64,000 bases of DNA from an uncultured Bacteroidales bacterium (GCA_945948555.1 CAMFBM010000008.1:1-64000), one strand, 5' to 3'; shown: positions 25,891-37,580, counted from the first letter of the stretch. Numbers and translations: made by a program. Notes: generated by a model not told the origin, from the sequence alone.

Positions 25891-26868
25891 GTGAGAGACT
25901 TCATCAGACGCATATCGGTCCTTGCCGTCCTCGTGACGGTCTTTTCCCTGAATGCCGGAGCGCAGTTCAGGGAAGATGCTTTCACCCAGACCTATAATGA
26001 ACCCGGAGACACTACCTTCGCAAAGGATTCCTCTGACAAGATGTTCTCCTTCAAGGAACTGTTCGGAGGTCTCGCCCACAAGAATGACCTGAGAATCGGA
26101 ACAATGTTCGCCGGCTCGATTGTCCTGCCGGGGCTCTCGCAGATTTACAACAGGGACTACTGGAAACTTCCGATCATCTACGGGGGAATCGGTGTCTGCG
26201 CAGGATTCGGAGGTCATTATCTCCACCAGTACAAACTTTCGAAAAAGGCTTACGAGGAGGCTTTCGCCCTGGATCCGGAGACTCCCCTGACAATCAACAA
26301 CAAGGCGAAGGTCACCGGAACCTGGCTGATGGTGGGAGCCGGCCTGGTTTACTGGGGTTCGCTGATGGACGGAGTCGCCTGCTACAAGAAGGACATCCAT
26401 CCGCATCCCGGAAGGGCGACTGTCTATTCGATTCTCCTGCCGGGACTCGGACAGGCCTACAACGGGGAATACTGGAAAATCCCGGTCTATTGGGGAGGTC
26501 TCATCGCCTCAGCCCACTTTCTCTACACCAACAACACAAATTACGTGAGGTTCAAGAGAATACACAACGAAGCCACGACAGACCCGAATTACTCCCAGCC
26601 GATTTCTGCGGAAACAGCGAAATACTACCGCGATGTGTACAGGCGGTACCGGGACTATTCTGTCGTTGCGCTTGCCGCAGTGTACCTGCTTCAGGTAATA
26701 GACGCGAACGTGTTTGCATTTATGCACGATTTCGAGGTGAGCGACGACCTGTCGATGAAAATTGAGCCTGCCGTCATCGCTCCCGACAACATATATGCCA
26801 TTCAGGGAGGGTCGGCAAGAAGTCCTCAAGAGAATGCCCTCGGTGTCAGGATAGGCATAAGATTTTGA
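25891..26868 (+). CDS. DUF5683 membrane protein
   Basis: The 325-residue protein has an N-terminal signal ([18 protein letters not shown]) and two related membrane segments around [10 protein letters not shown] and [10 protein letters not shown], each preceded by LPGLSQIYN or LPGLGQAYN. This duplicated G-x-G/S-Q-x-Y-N motif is typical of DUF5683. Function unknown; it is almost always found between parB and mltD in Bacteroidales, hinting at an envelope role. I propose the GTG at 25891; upstream in-frame ATG at 25828 would overlap parB by 50 bp. Start uncertain. Confidence 0.75.
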   Translation: MRDFIRRISVLAVLVTVFSLNAGAQFREDAFTQTYNEPGDTTFAKDSSDKMFSFKELFGGLAHKNDLRIGTMFAGSIVLPGLSQIYNRDYWKLPIIYGGIGVCAGFGGHYLHQYKLSKKAYEEAFALDPETPLTINNKAKVTGTWLMVGAGLVYWGSLMDGVACYKKDIHPHPGRATVYSILLPGLGQAYNGEYWKIPVYWGGLIASAHFLYTNNTNYVRFKRIHNEATTDPNYSQPISAETAKYYRDVYRRYRDYSVVALAAVYLLQVIDANVFAFMHDFEVSDDLSMKIEPAVIAPDNIYAIQGGSARSPQENALGVRIGIRF

Positions 26869-26872
26869 TAAT

Positions 26873-28549
26873 ATGGTAAATATGAAATATATAATTACGG
26901 TGGCACTTGCCACCTTCCTTCTTGCGGGCATACCCGCACAGGCCGGCGGACCGGCAAAGAGCGACACGAAAAAGAGCAGGGTGCAGCTGCTCAGGGAAAA
27001 CAACAGGTACAGGACTGAGATAGCATCCCTGAAAGCCAGACTGGACAGCATTGAAAGGGAGATGAATTCCCGGGACAGTCTCGCATCCGAGATTATGGAC
27101 ATTTACGAAAATGAGGTCAACAGCAGGGGGCACAACATTGAATATGATATGGAGGTGACAGACAGTCTCCTGAACATCTGGTACCTGCACGAGAGCCTCG
27201 GGGACAGTGTCTATGTGAGCGGAAACATAATCGACAGCGTGACTTTCCAGTCAAACGTCCCGGACTCGGTGTACATCAGGAGAATAAAGGAGATGAATTC
27301 GTTCATTACCCTGCCCTACAACAACGTCGTGAGGAACAACATCATCCTGTACTCCGAAAAGCTTGCCGACAAAATGAGCATCGTCCTCGGACTGGCAAGG
27401 TATTACTTCCCGATGTTCGATGAAATTCTTGACAGATATGGTCTTCCGGAAGAACTCAAGGCGATGGCCATCATCGAGTCAATGCTCAATCCGATGGCTG
27501 TTTCCCGCGCAGGAGCAAAGGGAATGTGGCAGTTTATGTACGGGACCGCAAAGCATTACGGTCTGACTATCAATTCTTTCGTTGACCAGAGGATGGATCC
27601 TGTCGCAGCGGCCGACGCAGCGGCAAGGTACCTGAAAGACTCCTATGGCATCTTCGGAGACTGGAATCTGGCAATAGCATCCTACAACTGCGGTGCAGGC
27701 AATGTCAACAAGGCAATCCGCAGGAGCGGAGGCAAGAGAGGGTTCTGGGACATATACCCATACCTTCCCAGGGAGACCAGAGGTTACGGCCCTGCCTTCG
27801 TGGGAGCCTTGTACACAATGAAATACTACAAGGAGCACGGCATTGTGCCGCAGACTCCGGCATTACCTCCGGCAGTTGACACCATCCAGGTCAGCAAGAT
27901 GCTGCACTTCAAACAGGTGGAGGCAATTGTAGGTATTCCTGAAAGCGAACTGAGGAATCTCAACCCCCAGTACAAACACGGAATCATCCCGGGCAGCAGC
28001 AAGGATGTTTACACCCTCGTGATTCCTTTCAACTATGTAAACACCTTCATAGATGCGGAGGACTCGCTCTATACCTACAAGGCAGAGGAGTATTTCAATC
28101 CTGTCAACATCAAGAAGATCCAGGACGGTGGCGACGGGGAAAGGATTGTGTACAAGGTCCGCAGCGGAGACTATCTCGGAAGAATCGCTTCCAGGTACAG
28201 GGTAAGCGTGGCACAGATTAAACGCTGGAACAACCTCAGGAACAACAACATCAGGGTTGGACAGAGACTTGTCATCTACAGGGGTGGAAATGCTCCTGCA
28301 TCAGCTGCTTCATCAGCTGCCCCGGCACCGAAGACATCTGCATCGCAAGGTTCTTCCTCACAGGGCTCCCCGAAACAGGCATCACAGACCAGTTCAGGAA
28401 ATTACACAATCTATGTGGTCAAGTCCGGCGACAGCCTCTACGAGATTGCGAAGAAATATCCCGGCGTGAGCGCCCAGAACATTATGGACTTCAACGGAAT
28501 AGGTTCGAAGATCAATCCGGGTATGAAACTGAAGATTCCCGTGCTCTGA
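26873..28549 (+). CDS. mltD: membrane-bound lytic murein transglycosylase D with two LysM domains
   Basis: Cleaves peptidoglycan glycan strands to 1,6-anhydroMurNAc products. Signal peptide ([17 protein letters not shown]), coiled-coil stretch about 35-70, SLT domain with the catalytic Glu in [23 protein letters not shown] near 203 and [13 protein letters not shown] near 268, then LysM modules at about 425-470 ([11 protein letters not shown]) and 510-558 ([11 protein letters not shown]) joined by an Ala/Ser/Pro/Gln linker. 558 residues; ATG at 26882 is an alternative start. Fourth gene of the par run. Its end overlaps the convergent HhH gene by 38 bp. Confidence 0.92.
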   Translation: MVNMKYIITVALATFLLAGIPAQAGGPAKSDTKKSRVQLLRENNRYRTEIASLKARLDSIEREMNSRDSLASEIMDIYENEVNSRGHNIEYDMEVTDSLLNIWYLHESLGDSVYVSGNIIDSVTFQSNVPDSVYIRRIKEMNSFITLPYNNVVRNNIILYSEKLADKMSIVLGLARYYFPMFDEILDRYGLPEELKAMAIIESMLNPMAVSRAGAKGMWQFMYGTAKHYGLTINSFVDQRMDPVAAADAAARYLKDSYGIFGDWNLAIASYNCGAGNVNKAIRRSGGKRGFWDIYPYLPRETRGYGPAFVGALYTMKYYKEHGIVPQTPALPPAVDTIQVSKMLHFKQVEAIVGIPESELRNLNPQYKHGIIPGSSKDVYTLVIPFNYVNTFIDAEDSLYTYKAEEYFNPVNIKKIQDGGDGERIVYKVRSGDYLGRIASRYRVSVAQIKRWNNLRNNNIRVGQRLVIYRGGNAPASAASSAAPAPKTSASQGSSSQGSPKQASQTSSGNYTIYVVKSGDSLYEIAKKYPGVSAQNIMDFNGIGSKINPGMKLKIPVL

Positions 28550-30383
28550 TTTCCAGCACCACACCTGCTTTTACTTCCGTCCTTGCAGGGCGGGAGTTTT
28601 CTTTTGCTTCCTCAAAAGGATAGCCTATGTAGCATGTCCTCAAGTAGAGTCTGAGAACTCTTGAAGGCTTGAAGCTGAAAAAGGCGGAAACCCAGCAGCC
28701 CCTCCCCCGGAAGGAAGGCACATTGAAATTCCCCGGCATATCTCTTTCATAGACATACAATCTGTCCTCCCAGTTGTCAATGCGGAAAGCCCCGGCACGG
28801 ACATTACAGGAAAACTTTCCGGAGGAACGGCCTCCTTCCGCATATCCGAGTACTCCAAAATCCGAGCAATGGACAACATCGGCAACGGCTGCCGCAGTCC
28901 ACGTTCCGTCAGACCAGACAAAGCGTGAACGCAGTTCAGAACGGTTGCGCTCTCCCGCCGTCCTGTTTCTCTGACATAGCCTGAAATCCAGGGAAACCAA
29001 AGGGTTCAGTCTCAAGAAATAATTGAAAGTCAGACGAATCTGTCCTCCGGATTTCTCTCCTTTGAACTTTTCGTAATCAAACCAGTTGCCCTCCACGGTG
29101 AAGTTACCGGAATGTCTTGCCACTGTTGACCCGAATCCGGACTCACCCGCAACGGCGATCTTCCTTCCTGCTGTAAACCTGCCACCTGAAGCAATACTCC
29201 AGGTGGCCTTCTTGTATTTGGCAAAGACACCGACCTCCAGAAGGTCCCGGGGACGGAAGACTGTGCCGGCAATGACGGAAGCTTCACCTCTGACAGCATT
29301 GAAGGCGGTTTCGGAAAAGATGTCAACCCCACGGACACAGCAGCGGAAATCCCCGGACAGGATGACATCGGAGAATCCGGCTGCATTTCCCTCCTTGTCA
29401 AGACTTCCGGAAGTGCCGGCCACGGTGAATGAGGCAGTAATCTTCCGGCCTGTCCACGAAAGATTCGCACAAGGACTTAGGGAGAGCTTCTCCGTCGGGA
29501 AATCCTTTCCGGACAGTTTTCTGGAGAGAGCCTTGTCGAACCCCTCAAGCCCCATAGACAAGGCAAGGGTGAATTTTCCGAAAAGGAAGTCGGCGGCGAC
29601 ACCCTTCAGGGATGATCCCGTGGAATATGATACGCAGGGAGAGATGCCGTAGGAACGCCTGTAGAACGTATCCGGGAAAGAAACCGAGGATATGCTGAAT
29701 CCCGTCCAGACAGCAAGTCCTTGTCCGAACCTGAGGTTGTAGTCCCCGACAACAACCTTTCCCAGGTGGTTCTTCCCATAGTATGCCAGGAAGAAGGTTC
29801 CTCCGGAGGGCCAGTAGTTTCTGTCCGTGAAACCTCTGCTCACCCCTATTCCGGCCTCGATGCCGTTTGCAGCAGTGAGCCTGTATTTCATCCCGTAGTT
29901 CAGTTCAATCCCTCCATCCCGCGGCAACCTGACGGAATTTCTGAACTGGAGCTTGTGGACACCGGAGGCTCCTGCGCCTTGCCTGCCATCTTCATCGGAG
30001 CGCCCCGGCAAGGCATCGGATCTGAATGTGATGAAAGGAGCAAGGGCAGCGGCTGTTTCAGTTGAGAATCCGTCAATCAGGGCAAGTTCCGCCAAAGAAA
30101 GGATGTCCCCGGAGCGTTCCCTGCAGTCAATCAGAGAGGCAACCTGGTAGGGAGTGAACAAACCGCTGGAAAGAAGTCTGCTGCGGGAAGAATGATTCAA
30201 CGGCAAAGGATGTGAAAGCCATTGCGACAACTGTTCAAACATCTGCTGGTCAATGCTTTCAGGATTGTCTTCCCCAGTAAGCCGGGCGATTGCCCCGTAC
30301 TCATCCAAGCGGTTCTGAGCCATAACCGGTCCAATGGAGCACAAAACCAGCGCGACCGACACCCAACAAGATAACTTGTACAT
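28512..30383 (-). CDS. helix-hairpin-helix plus beta-barrel outer-membrane protein
   Basis: 623 residues. Signal peptide ([23 protein letters not shown]), then a ComEA-like helix-hairpin-helix stretch near 45-120 ([31 protein letters not shown]). From about 140 to the end there are alternating aromatic/hydrophobic strands ([25 protein letters not shown]) consistent with an outer-membrane beta-barrel. Proteins with this HhH-barrel layout are common in Bacteroidales but unstudied as far as I know; a link to DNA uptake is a guess from the HhH part. The ATG at 30383 precedes the signal peptide; 12 upstream residues are ignored. Confidence 0.72.
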   Translation of the reverse strand: MYKLSCWVSVALVLCSIGPVMAQNRLDEYGAIARLTGEDNPESIDQQMFEQLSQWLSHPLPLNHSSRSRLLSSGLFTPYQVASLIDCRERSGDILSLAELALIDGFSTETAAALAPFITFRSDALPGRSDEDGRQGAGASGVHKLQFRNSVRLPRDGGIELNYGMKYRLTAANGIEAGIGVSRGFTDRNYWPSGGTFFLAYYGKNHLGKVVVGDYNLRFGQGLAVWTGFSISSVSFPDTFYRRSYGISPCVSYSTGSSLKGVAADFLFGKFTLALSMGLEGFDKALSRKLSGKDFPTEKLSLSPCANLSWTGRKITASFTVAGTSGSLDKEGNAAGFSDVILSGDFRCCVRGVDIFSETAFNAVRGEASVIAGTVFRPRDLLEVGVFAKYKKATWSIASGGRFTAGRKIAVAGESGFGSTVARHSGNFTVEGNWFDYEKFKGEKSGGQIRLTFNYFLRLNPLVSLDFRLCQRNRTAGERNRSELRSRFVWSDGTWTAAAVADVVHCSDFGVLGYAEGGRSSGKFSCNVRAGAFRIDNWEDRLYVYERDMPGNFNVPSFRGRGCWVSAFFSFKPSRVLRLYLRTCYIGYPFEEAKENSRPARTEVKAGVVLEIRARESSVSYPD

Positions 30384-30429
30384 ATTTCCCTCTCCCTTCC
30401 TCTCCCGGAGAGTCCCCACATTGCCGCCC

Positions 30430-30477
30430 CAAATGTAAAAAACACTATCCGTTTATTGAAATGTTTTGCTATTTTTG
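30430..30477. promoter_or_regulatory. divergent -7 boxes, HhH-barrel gene and hpt
   Basis: Minus strand TACATTTG at 30437-30430; plus strand TATTTTTG at 30470-30477, 26 bp before hpt. Confidence 0.5.
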
Positions 30478-30502
30478 TGCGTTTTTTTCAGGATAGTTTA
30501 AT

Positions 30503-31060
30503 ATGGACAAGGTCAAACTTCACGACAAGACATTCAGAACCTTCATCACCAACGGTGAACTGAATGCTGCAATTGACAGACTTTCAGCAAAAATCAATGA
30601 AGACTTCAGAGGATGCACGGATGTGCCCATTCTGCTCTGCGTGCTGAACGGCTCGATCATGTTCACAGCGGAACTGATGAAAAGGCTCGACTTCAATCTC
30701 CAGCTGGTCTCAATCAAGCTGACCTCCTACAGCGGGACCTCCACCACAGGACAGGTACGCCAGGCGATGGGACTGACTGCCGATGTGACAGGCCGCAGGG
30801 TCATCATCGTGGAGGACATAGTTGACACGGGGCACACCATTGTCGAACTGGAGAGGATTCTCAAGGAGAAAGGCGCGAAGGAGACAATGGTCTGCACAAT
30901 GCTTCTCAAGCCCGGTTCCTACAAGATGGACAGCCCATTGAAATATGTCGCAATGGAGATTCCGAATGATTTTATCGTCGGTTTCGGACTCGACTACGAC
31001 GAATTGGGAAGAAACCTCAAGGACATATATATCCTTGATGAAACCGCTCCTGCGGAATAA
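30503..31060 (+). CDS. hpt: hypoxanthine phosphoribosyltransferase
   Basis: Purine salvage: converts hypoxanthine (and often guanine) with PRPP to IMP/GMP. The PRPP-binding motif IIVEDIVDTGHTI near residue 98 and VLNGSIMF near 48 are clear; 185 residues is normal. It is directly upstream of adk, 37 bp apart, and probably in one operon. Confidence 0.93.
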   Translation: MDKVKLHDKTFRTFITNGELNAAIDRLSAKINEDFRGCTDVPILLCVLNGSIMFTAELMKRLDFNLQLVSIKLTSYSGTSTTGQVRQAMGLTADVTGRRVIIVEDIVDTGHTIVELERILKEKGAKETMVCTMLLKPGSYKMDSPLKYVAMEIPNDFIVGFGLDYDELGRNLKDIYILDETAPAE

Positions 31061-31097
31061 TATATTTTCTGAATATTTGCTATATATTATAAGGTAT

Positions 31098-31670
31098 ATG
31101 AAATATTTCATTCTTTTTGGCCCTCCGGGCGCAGGAAAAGGCACCCAGGCCACCGCTATGGTTGAAAAGTACAACCTCCATCATATTTCAACGGGAGCGT
31201 TGCTCCGCAAGGAGATTGCGGCCTGCACTCCCCTCGGACTTGAGGCGAAGAAACTCATCGATGCAGGCAATCTTGTGCCTGACGAGATTGTGGAAGGGAT
31301 GATAGAATCCGAGTTCAGGACAGTTAAAGACGTTGCAGGATTCCTTCTGGACGGGTTTCCGAGGACTGTCTCCCAGGCGGAAGCTCTTGACGCAATGCTT
31401 GCAAAGACTTCCGAGGAGGTCACCTCAGTGGTGTCCATCATGATTCCCGACAGCATGATCAAGGAGAGAATCCATCACCGCGCCACCATCGAAGGTCGTG
31501 CAGACGATGCAAAGGACGAGACAATCAACAACAGAATCAAGACTTACCACGACCAGACCGAGCCGCTTATTGACTATTACCGGAATGCCGGAAAATACAA
31601 TGAGGTTGACGGTCAGGGCTCGATTGAACAGGTCCGCGATTTGATTTTCACCCTGATGGACAGGTTTTAG
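31098..31670 (+). CDS. adk: adenylate kinase
   Basis: ATP + AMP to 2 ADP. 190 residues: P-loop GPPGAGKGTQ at 7-16, NMP-binding ISTGALLR, LLDGFPRT near 83, and a short LID (HHRATIEGRADDAKDETINNRI) without the zinc-binding Cys set, the short form used by Bacteroidota. The ATG at 31098 follows a TATATATTATAAGGTAT tract; the longer in-frame extension overlaps hpt and is rejected. Confidence 0.95.
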   Translation: MKYFILFGPPGAGKGTQATAMVEKYNLHHISTGALLRKEIAACTPLGLEAKKLIDAGNLVPDEIVEGMIESEFRTVKDVAGFLLDGFPRTVSQAEALDAMLAKTSEEVTSVVSIMIPDSMIKERIHHRATIEGRADDAKDETINNRIKTYHDQTEPLIDYYRNAGKYNEVDGQGSIEQVRDLIFTLMDRF

Positions 31671-31688
31671 TCTTTCTGTTGGGATCCT

Positions 31689-32057
31689 ATGAAAGCAGTC
31701 TGGACTATTCTCCTGTTGGTGACATCCAACATCTTTATGACATTCGCATGGTACGGCCACCTCAAGCTTCAGGAAATGAAGATTTCAACGGGGTGGCCGC
31801 TCATTGCGGTCATCGTGTTCTCCTGGTGCATCGCCTTCTTCGAATACTGCGCCCAGGTTCCTGCCAACCGCATCGGATTCATCGGGAACGGAGGCCCTTT
31901 CAACCTGATGCAACTCAAAGTGATTCAAGAGGTTATTTCCCTGACGGTCTTCACCGTGATGGCCCTTTTCATGTTCCGCACACAATCCCTCCAGTGGAAC
32001 CACATCGCCGCCTTCCTCTGCCTGATCCTTGCTGTCTTTTTCGTTTTCCTCAAATAA
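31689..32057 (+). CDS. DMT-family (DUF486) membrane protein
   Basis: 122 residues with four hydrophobic helices (WTILLLVTSNIFMTFAWYGH, PLIAVIVFSWCIAFFEY, VISLTVFTVMALFMF, IAAFLCLILAVFFVFLK) and the conserved VPANRIG between helices 2 and 3: a DUF486 small multidrug-type protein. Transport function is inferred only. 18 bp after adk and 33 bp before the GH20 gene. Confidence 0.82.
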   Translation: MKAVWTILLLVTSNIFMTFAWYGHLKLQEMKISTGWPLIAVIVFSWCIAFFEYCAQVPANRIGFIGNGGPFNLMQLKVIQEVISLTVFTVMALFMFRTQSLQWNHIAAFLCLILAVFFVFLK

Positions 32058-32090
32058 TATCTGTCAACCCCAAGTAATACCTGAGGCATA

Positions 32091-34061
32091 ATGAGAAGAG
32101 TACTTTTGCTGTTCCTGCTGTTTACAGTAATTCCGGCACGCGCAGTGGAAAAAGTTGATTCCCTACCCCCGGGAAAGGCTTCCGACATTATTCCGGCACC
32201 GGAGAGGGTTGTCATAAAGGAGGGATTCTGCAAACTGGACAGCGGGACAATCATCAAGGTAACACAGGACAAGCGAATCAGACCGGAGGGCTACCGGATG
32301 CAGATTACCCGCAAGAGCATTGCAATCAGATGTTCGGACAGGGCAGGAGAGTTTTATGCAAGGCAGTCCCTCAGGCAGATGAGCCGGGACGGAAGGTTGA
32401 ATAAAGTGGAATGCTGTGACATAGAGGATTCTCCGAGATTTCCCTACAGAGGGTTGCATTTTGACGTGTCAAGACATTTCAGGAGCGTTGTCTTTCTGAA
32501 GAAGCAGATTGACGCGATGGCATATTTCAAACTGAACAAAATGCATCTCCACCTTACGGATGCTGCCGGATGGAGGGTCAGGATTGATTCCTACCCGAGA
32601 CTGACAGGCTACGGCGCCTGGAGACCTCAGGCCGTATGGAAGGAATGGTGGAAAAAGGAAAACAGGAAGTATGCTGACGAAGGCACTCCAGGGGCATACG
32701 GAGGCTACTACACCAGGGAGGACATCAGGGAGATTGTGGAATACGCCGCTCAAAGGCACATTGATGTCATTCCGGAAATTGAGATGCCGGGACACAGTGA
32801 GGAGGTTCTGGCAGCCTATCCTGAACTTGCCTGCGGAGGTGTTCCAGGCGGAGGAGAATTCTGCATAGGCAGGGAGGAGACCTTCAGGTTTCTGGAAGGG
32901 GTTCTGGATGAGGTCATCGGGATATTCCCTTGCGAATACGTGCACATCGGAGGTGACGAGGCAGCACGGGAACGATGGAAGGCCTGTGCGGACTGCAGAA
33001 GAAGGATGGAAGAGGAAGGGCTTAAGGATGTAGCAGAACTTCAAGGCTATATGATCAGGCGGATTGAGTCATATCTAAACTCCAAAGGCAGGAAGATCAT
33101 CGGCTGGGACGAGATTCTTGAAGGAGGAGTCACTCCGGGGGCCACGGTGATGTCCTGGAGGGGGACCAAAGGAGGAATCGAGGCCTTGAAAAACGGGAAT
33201 GACGTGATAATGTGTCCCGGCGACTTCTGCTATCTCGACCACGCGCAGGATGCCCCTTTCAGGGAGCCGGAATCAATCGGAGGGTATCTTCCGCTTGAAA
33301 TGGTCTATGGATATGACCCCGCCTCGGGAATCGGGTCAGGAGACGGGGAGGCATCCTGCGAGAGGGAACATCTGAAAGGCATTCAGGGAAATCTCTGGAC
33401 AGAATATGTCGTGGATGATGCCCACGCGGAATACATGTACTGGCCCAGGGCCATTGCCATTGCAGAAACCGCATGGAGCCGTCCCGACAGAAAAGATTAC
33501 CCCAACTTCCGGGAAAGAACCCTCACGGCATTGGAAATTCTTGAAGCCAATGGCTACACGGTCTTCGACCTTTCAAACGAGTACGGACAGCGCAAGGCAT
33601 TCCTGACAGGCTTGAAACACAAGGGTATCGGAGCTAAAGTGACCTATGCCAGATGCTATCACAGCCATTATCCGGGAGACGGGGACGGCACCCTGACCGA
33701 CGGGGAAGCCGGAGGGTGGGCTAACAATGACGGAAGGTGGCAGGGATTCCTGTCTGATGTGGATTTGACCATCGACCTTGGTAAGGTCACTGACATACAC
33801 TATGTTGGTGCAACCTTTATGCAAATCAAAGGCCCTGAAATCTTCCTTCCGGAAAAAGCCGAGGTATATTTCTCCACGGACGGAAAGAACTTCACACTTG
33901 CGGGGGCAAGTTTCAACGAACTCCCTTCAGACACCGATGCCCGGTTGTTCCGCGACTTCAACATAGTCTGCAACCAGAGTGCAAGATTCATCCGCTATGT
34001 AGCCCGCCGCAACCCCTCTGTAAGAGGCTGGCTCTTCGTTGACGAAATTGTTGTCAACTGA
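32091..34061 (+). CDS. GH20 beta-N-acetylhexosaminidase
   Basis: Exo-acting hexosaminidase that removes terminal GlcNAc/GalNAc from glycans such as mucin or N-glycans. Signal peptide (MRRVLLLFLLFTVIPARA), GH20b N-domain from about 35, catalytic TIM barrel from LHFDVSRHF near 122 with HLHLTDAAGW and the catalytic Asp-Glu pair in HIGGDEA near 285, WDEI near 340, and a C-terminal galactose-binding-like domain from about 505. 656 residues, normal for Bacteroides enzymes. No SusC/D pair is in reach, so it is an orphan glycosidase. Confidence 0.92.
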   Translation: MRRVLLLFLLFTVIPARAVEKVDSLPPGKASDIIPAPERVVIKEGFCKLDSGTIIKVTQDKRIRPEGYRMQITRKSIAIRCSDRAGEFYARQSLRQMSRDGRLNKVECCDIEDSPRFPYRGLHFDVSRHFRSVVFLKKQIDAMAYFKLNKMHLHLTDAAGWRVRIDSYPRLTGYGAWRPQAVWKEWWKKENRKYADEGTPGAYGGYYTREDIREIVEYAAQRHIDVIPEIEMPGHSEEVLAAYPELACGGVPGGGEFCIGREETFRFLEGVLDEVIGIFPCEYVHIGGDEAARERWKACADCRRRMEEEGLKDVAELQGYMIRRIESYLNSKGRKIIGWDEILEGGVTPGATVMSWRGTKGGIEALKNGNDVIMCPGDFCYLDHAQDAPFREPESIGGYLPLEMVYGYDPASGIGSGDGEASCEREHLKGIQGNLWTEYVVDDAHAEYMYWPRAIAIAETAWSRPDRKDYPNFRERTLTALEILEANGYTVFDLSNEYGQRKAFLTGLKHKGIGAKVTYARCYHSHYPGDGDGTLTDGEAGGWANNDGRWQGFLSDVDLTIDLGKVTDIHYVGATFMQIKGPEIFLPEKAEVYFSTDGKNFTLAGASFNELPSDTDARLFRDFNIVCNQSARFIRYVARRNPSVRGWLFVDEIVVN

Positions 34062-34134
34062 CAACGGACAGTCACGGAAGTTATACCATCTTTATGTATG
34101 ACTTTACAGAATCACTGACTGATTCAGGAATATG

Positions 34135-34166
34135 AAAAAAGTCCGGAAAATCAATTCCGGACTTTT
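34135..34166. terminator. bidirectional terminator, GH20 gene and gapA
   Basis: AAAAGTCCGGAA (34137-34148) pairs over 12 bp with TTCCGGACTTTT (34155-34166), with T/A tracts on both sides; works in both directions between convergent genes. Confidence 0.85.
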
Positions 34167-34187
34167 CTAATATCAGGTTCTGAAAAC

Positions 34188-35213
<1,026 letters not shown>

Positions 35214-35290
35214 TCAATTCAAATTCTTGTGAAGGAGACTGACATCCCGCCAGATTCTCATTCCGAGCCCCCCTCTTTGCAAAAACGGTG

Positions 35291-35328
35291 CAAAAATAAG
35301 AAAAATAATGAATATTCAACTATCTTTG
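35291..35328. promoter_or_regulatory. divergent -7 boxes, gapA and surE
   Basis: Minus TATTTTTG (35298-35291) for gapA gives a leader near 100 nt; plus TATCTTTG (35321-35328) for surE is 17 bp before its ATG. Confidence 0.55.
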
Positions 35329-35345
35329 TAAAAAATACTTTCCAG

Positions 35346-36224
35346 ATGGAGATTTTTATAACGAATGACGACGGATATCAGGCAAAGGGAATAAAAATCC
35401 TGACAGAAACAATGCGACAATTTGGCAGTGTCACAGTCATTGCCCCTAAATATCACCAATCCGGGATGTCAATGGCAGTCTCGCTAGGACTCAAGCAGAT
35501 AGCCTACAAGGAACTACTTCACGAAGACGAAGTGAGGGACTCATCCGGAAATCTTGTGAAAGGTGCGCTGAGGACAGCCTATCTCGACGCAACCCCGGCA
35601 AGTTGCATCAAGTTCGGACTAAACACCTGCTTTCTTGACAAATTTCCGGATGTGGTAGTTTCCGGAATCAACCACGGCTCAAATGCAGCTTCCGCTTCCT
35701 GCTATTCAGGCACCCTCGGAGCAGCCCTGGAGGGCGCCCTGAACGGGATTCCGGCTGTGGGTGTGTCACTCGACAGTATGAATCCGGATGCGGATTTCAG
35801 TGCAGTAGAAAAATATTTCCCTGACATTTTCAGAACCATCATCTCCAACCTTCCGGAAAAGAAAGGCATCATATACAATGTAAATTTCCCTGACATTCCG
35901 GCAGAAGACATCAAAGGAGTCAGGGTAGGAGTCCAGGGTAAAGGCCGATGGGTCAGGGAATTCTGCAAATGGAATCCTGCCCTTTACGAAAGACTCGGGC
36001 TGACGCCTGAAATGCTCGGACAGAAGTCGGAAGCCGAATGTGAAGAAGGCGAGGAACTGTATATGATGACGGGAGACTTCCTTGATGATCCATCCAATCC
36101 GAAGATTGCCGACCATTGGCTGATGAAAGAAGGATATGTCTCCGTCACTGCTCACAACATAGACACGACGGACCGGGAAGAGACTGTCCGTCTCGGCAGC
36201 ATCGGCATAAACAAGGAGTTCTGA
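35346..36224 (+). CDS. surE: 5'/3'-nucleotidase SurE
   Basis: Metal-dependent phosphatase acting on nucleoside monophosphates. Metal site TNDDGYQAKG at residues 4-13, SGINHGSNA near 103, YSGTLGAALEG near 120. 292 residues, slightly longer than E. coli SurE (253), as in other Bacteroidota. ATG at 35346 selected over 35229 because family similarity starts at MEIFITNDDG and the longer start lies before the -7 box. lpxB follows after 50 bp. Confidence 0.93.
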   Translation: MEIFITNDDGYQAKGIKILTETMRQFGSVTVIAPKYHQSGMSMAVSLGLKQIAYKELLHEDEVRDSSGNLVKGALRTAYLDATPASCIKFGLNTCFLDKFPDVVVSGINHGSNAASASCYSGTLGAALEGALNGIPAVGVSLDSMNPDADFSAVEKYFPDIFRTIISNLPEKKGIIYNVNFPDIPAEDIKGVRVGVQGKGRWVREFCKWNPALYERLGLTPEMLGQKSEAECEEGEELYMMTGDFLDDPSNPKIADHWLMKEGYVSVTAHNIDTTDREETVRLGSIGINKEF

Positions 36225-36227
36225 TAT

Positions 36228-36274
36228 TCCTTATATATACCATATATATACCTTATATATTATATATACCTTAT
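36228..36274 (+). repeat. AT-rich tandem tract before lpxB
   Basis: Irregular copies of about 11 bp built on CCTTATATATA / CCATATATATA fill the gap between surE and lpxB and end at the lpxB ATG. Similar TATATA tracts precede adk, murF and the YqiA-like gene, so it may be a ribosome-loading region without Shine-Dalgarno pairing, or slip-prone DNA. Confidence 0.5.
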
Positions 36275-37444
36275 ATGAAATACTACATCATCGCAGGAGA
36301 GGCATCGGGCGATCTTCACGGTTCGAATCTGATGAAAGGCATATACGCAGAAGACCCGTATGCAGCCATAAGATTCTGGGGCGGAGACAAGATGTCTGCC
36401 GTACATCAGCTCCACAGCAAGGTTGGGGAAGGTTCCGGACTTGTGCGGCACTACCGCGAGGGTGCAGTGATGGGATTTCAGGAAGTCATTGCAAAAGGTT
36501 GGAGGCTGCTGGGCAATGTCACCGGATGCAAGAGGGACATCGCCGCCTGGAATCCAGATGTGGTCATCCTCATTGACTATCCGGGCTTCAATTTCAAGAT
36601 TGCAAGGTTTGCCCACAGGCATGGATTCAAGGTATTCTATTATATTGCACCTAAAGTATGGGCCTCCCGTGAGGGGCGTATCAGAAAACTCAGGAAATAT
36701 GTGGACCGTCTGTTCATCGTCTTTCCTTTTGAGATTCCATATTTCGAATCGAAGAATATACCCTATATATATAAGGGGAATCCATTGGTCGATGCGATTG
36801 ACAATTCCGAGGAGTTGAAAAGAACAAGGGAGGAGTTCCTCAAGGACAACAAACTGGATGACAAGCCTTACATCGCCTTGCTCGCAGGGTCGCGTGCCAA
36901 TGAGATTTCCACGATGATGCCTGTACTGAGGGAGTTTGCCCACAAGCTGAGGGCAATCCCGCAGTATTCCAACTACCAGTTCATTATCGCAGGTGCTCCT
37001 GCGCGTTCCTACGCGGACTACACCCCCTGGCTCAGCAAGGAGGACAGGTTCATAAAAATTGTCTTCGGGCAGGCACAGTCAGTGATCAGACACGCCGAGG
37101 CGGCTGTGGTCAATTCCGGGACGGCATCATTGGAGACTGTCCTCATCGGGACTCCTCAGGTTGTCGGCTACAGAATGGGGAGACTGACCTACAGCATTGC
37201 CAAAAGAATTGTGAAAGTCAAGTACATAAGCCTCGGCAATCTCTGCATTGACAAATTGGCGTTCAAGGAATTGATTCAGGATGACTGCAATCCGGATGCA
37301 CTCGTGACGGAGGTCCGCAAATTGATTGAGGACAAGGAATATCGCAGCCGGATGCTGGAAGACTATTCTCTCATCAGAAAACAGCTTGGCGGTTCCGGTG
37401 CTTCCGCCGCCGTTGCCAAAGCAATAATCGACATTCTCAAATAA
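36275..37444 (+). CDS. lpxB: lipid-A-disaccharide synthase
   Basis: GT19 glycosyltransferase that joins UDP-2,3-diacylglucosamine and lipid X in lipid A synthesis, at the inner membrane. 389 residues: N-terminal YYIIAGEASGDLHGS, IDYPGFN near 105, YIAPKVWASREGR near 128, GNPLVD near 170, LLAGSRANEI near 205 and the terminal donor-site region NSGTASLET near 285. surE-lpxB order is conserved in Bacteroidales. Confidence 0.94.
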   Translation: MKYYIIAGEASGDLHGSNLMKGIYAEDPYAAIRFWGGDKMSAVHQLHSKVGEGSGLVRHYREGAVMGFQEVIAKGWRLLGNVTGCKRDIAAWNPDVVILIDYPGFNFKIARFAHRHGFKVFYYIAPKVWASREGRIRKLRKYVDRLFIVFPFEIPYFESKNIPYIYKGNPLVDAIDNSEELKRTREEFLKDNKLDDKPYIALLAGSRANEISTMMPVLREFAHKLRAIPQYSNYQFIIAGAPARSYADYTPWLSKEDRFIKIVFGQAQSVIRHAEAAVVNSGTASLETVLIGTPQVVGYRMGRLTYSIAKRIVKVKYISLGNLCIDKLAFKELIQDDCNPDALVTEVRKLIEDKEYRSRMLEDYSLIRKQLGGSGASAAVAKAIIDILK

Positions 37445-37550
37445 TGTCATCCCGGTCATACCGAGTCCATCATAACCATTGAAAAAATCACTTCCAGATG
37501 ATTCCCCAACAGTAGCAATGGCACAGTTGCTTTGTTTTGGGGAATTTTCG

Positions 37551-37558
37551 TATATTTG
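37551..37558 (+). promoter_or_regulatory. -7 box of methylmalonyl-CoA decarboxylase operon
   Basis: TATATTTG, 22 bp before mmdA; TTG at 37527-37529 lies 21 bp upstream. Confidence 0.6.
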
Positions 37559-37580
37559 CGCGCTATTAAAAATGTATTAT

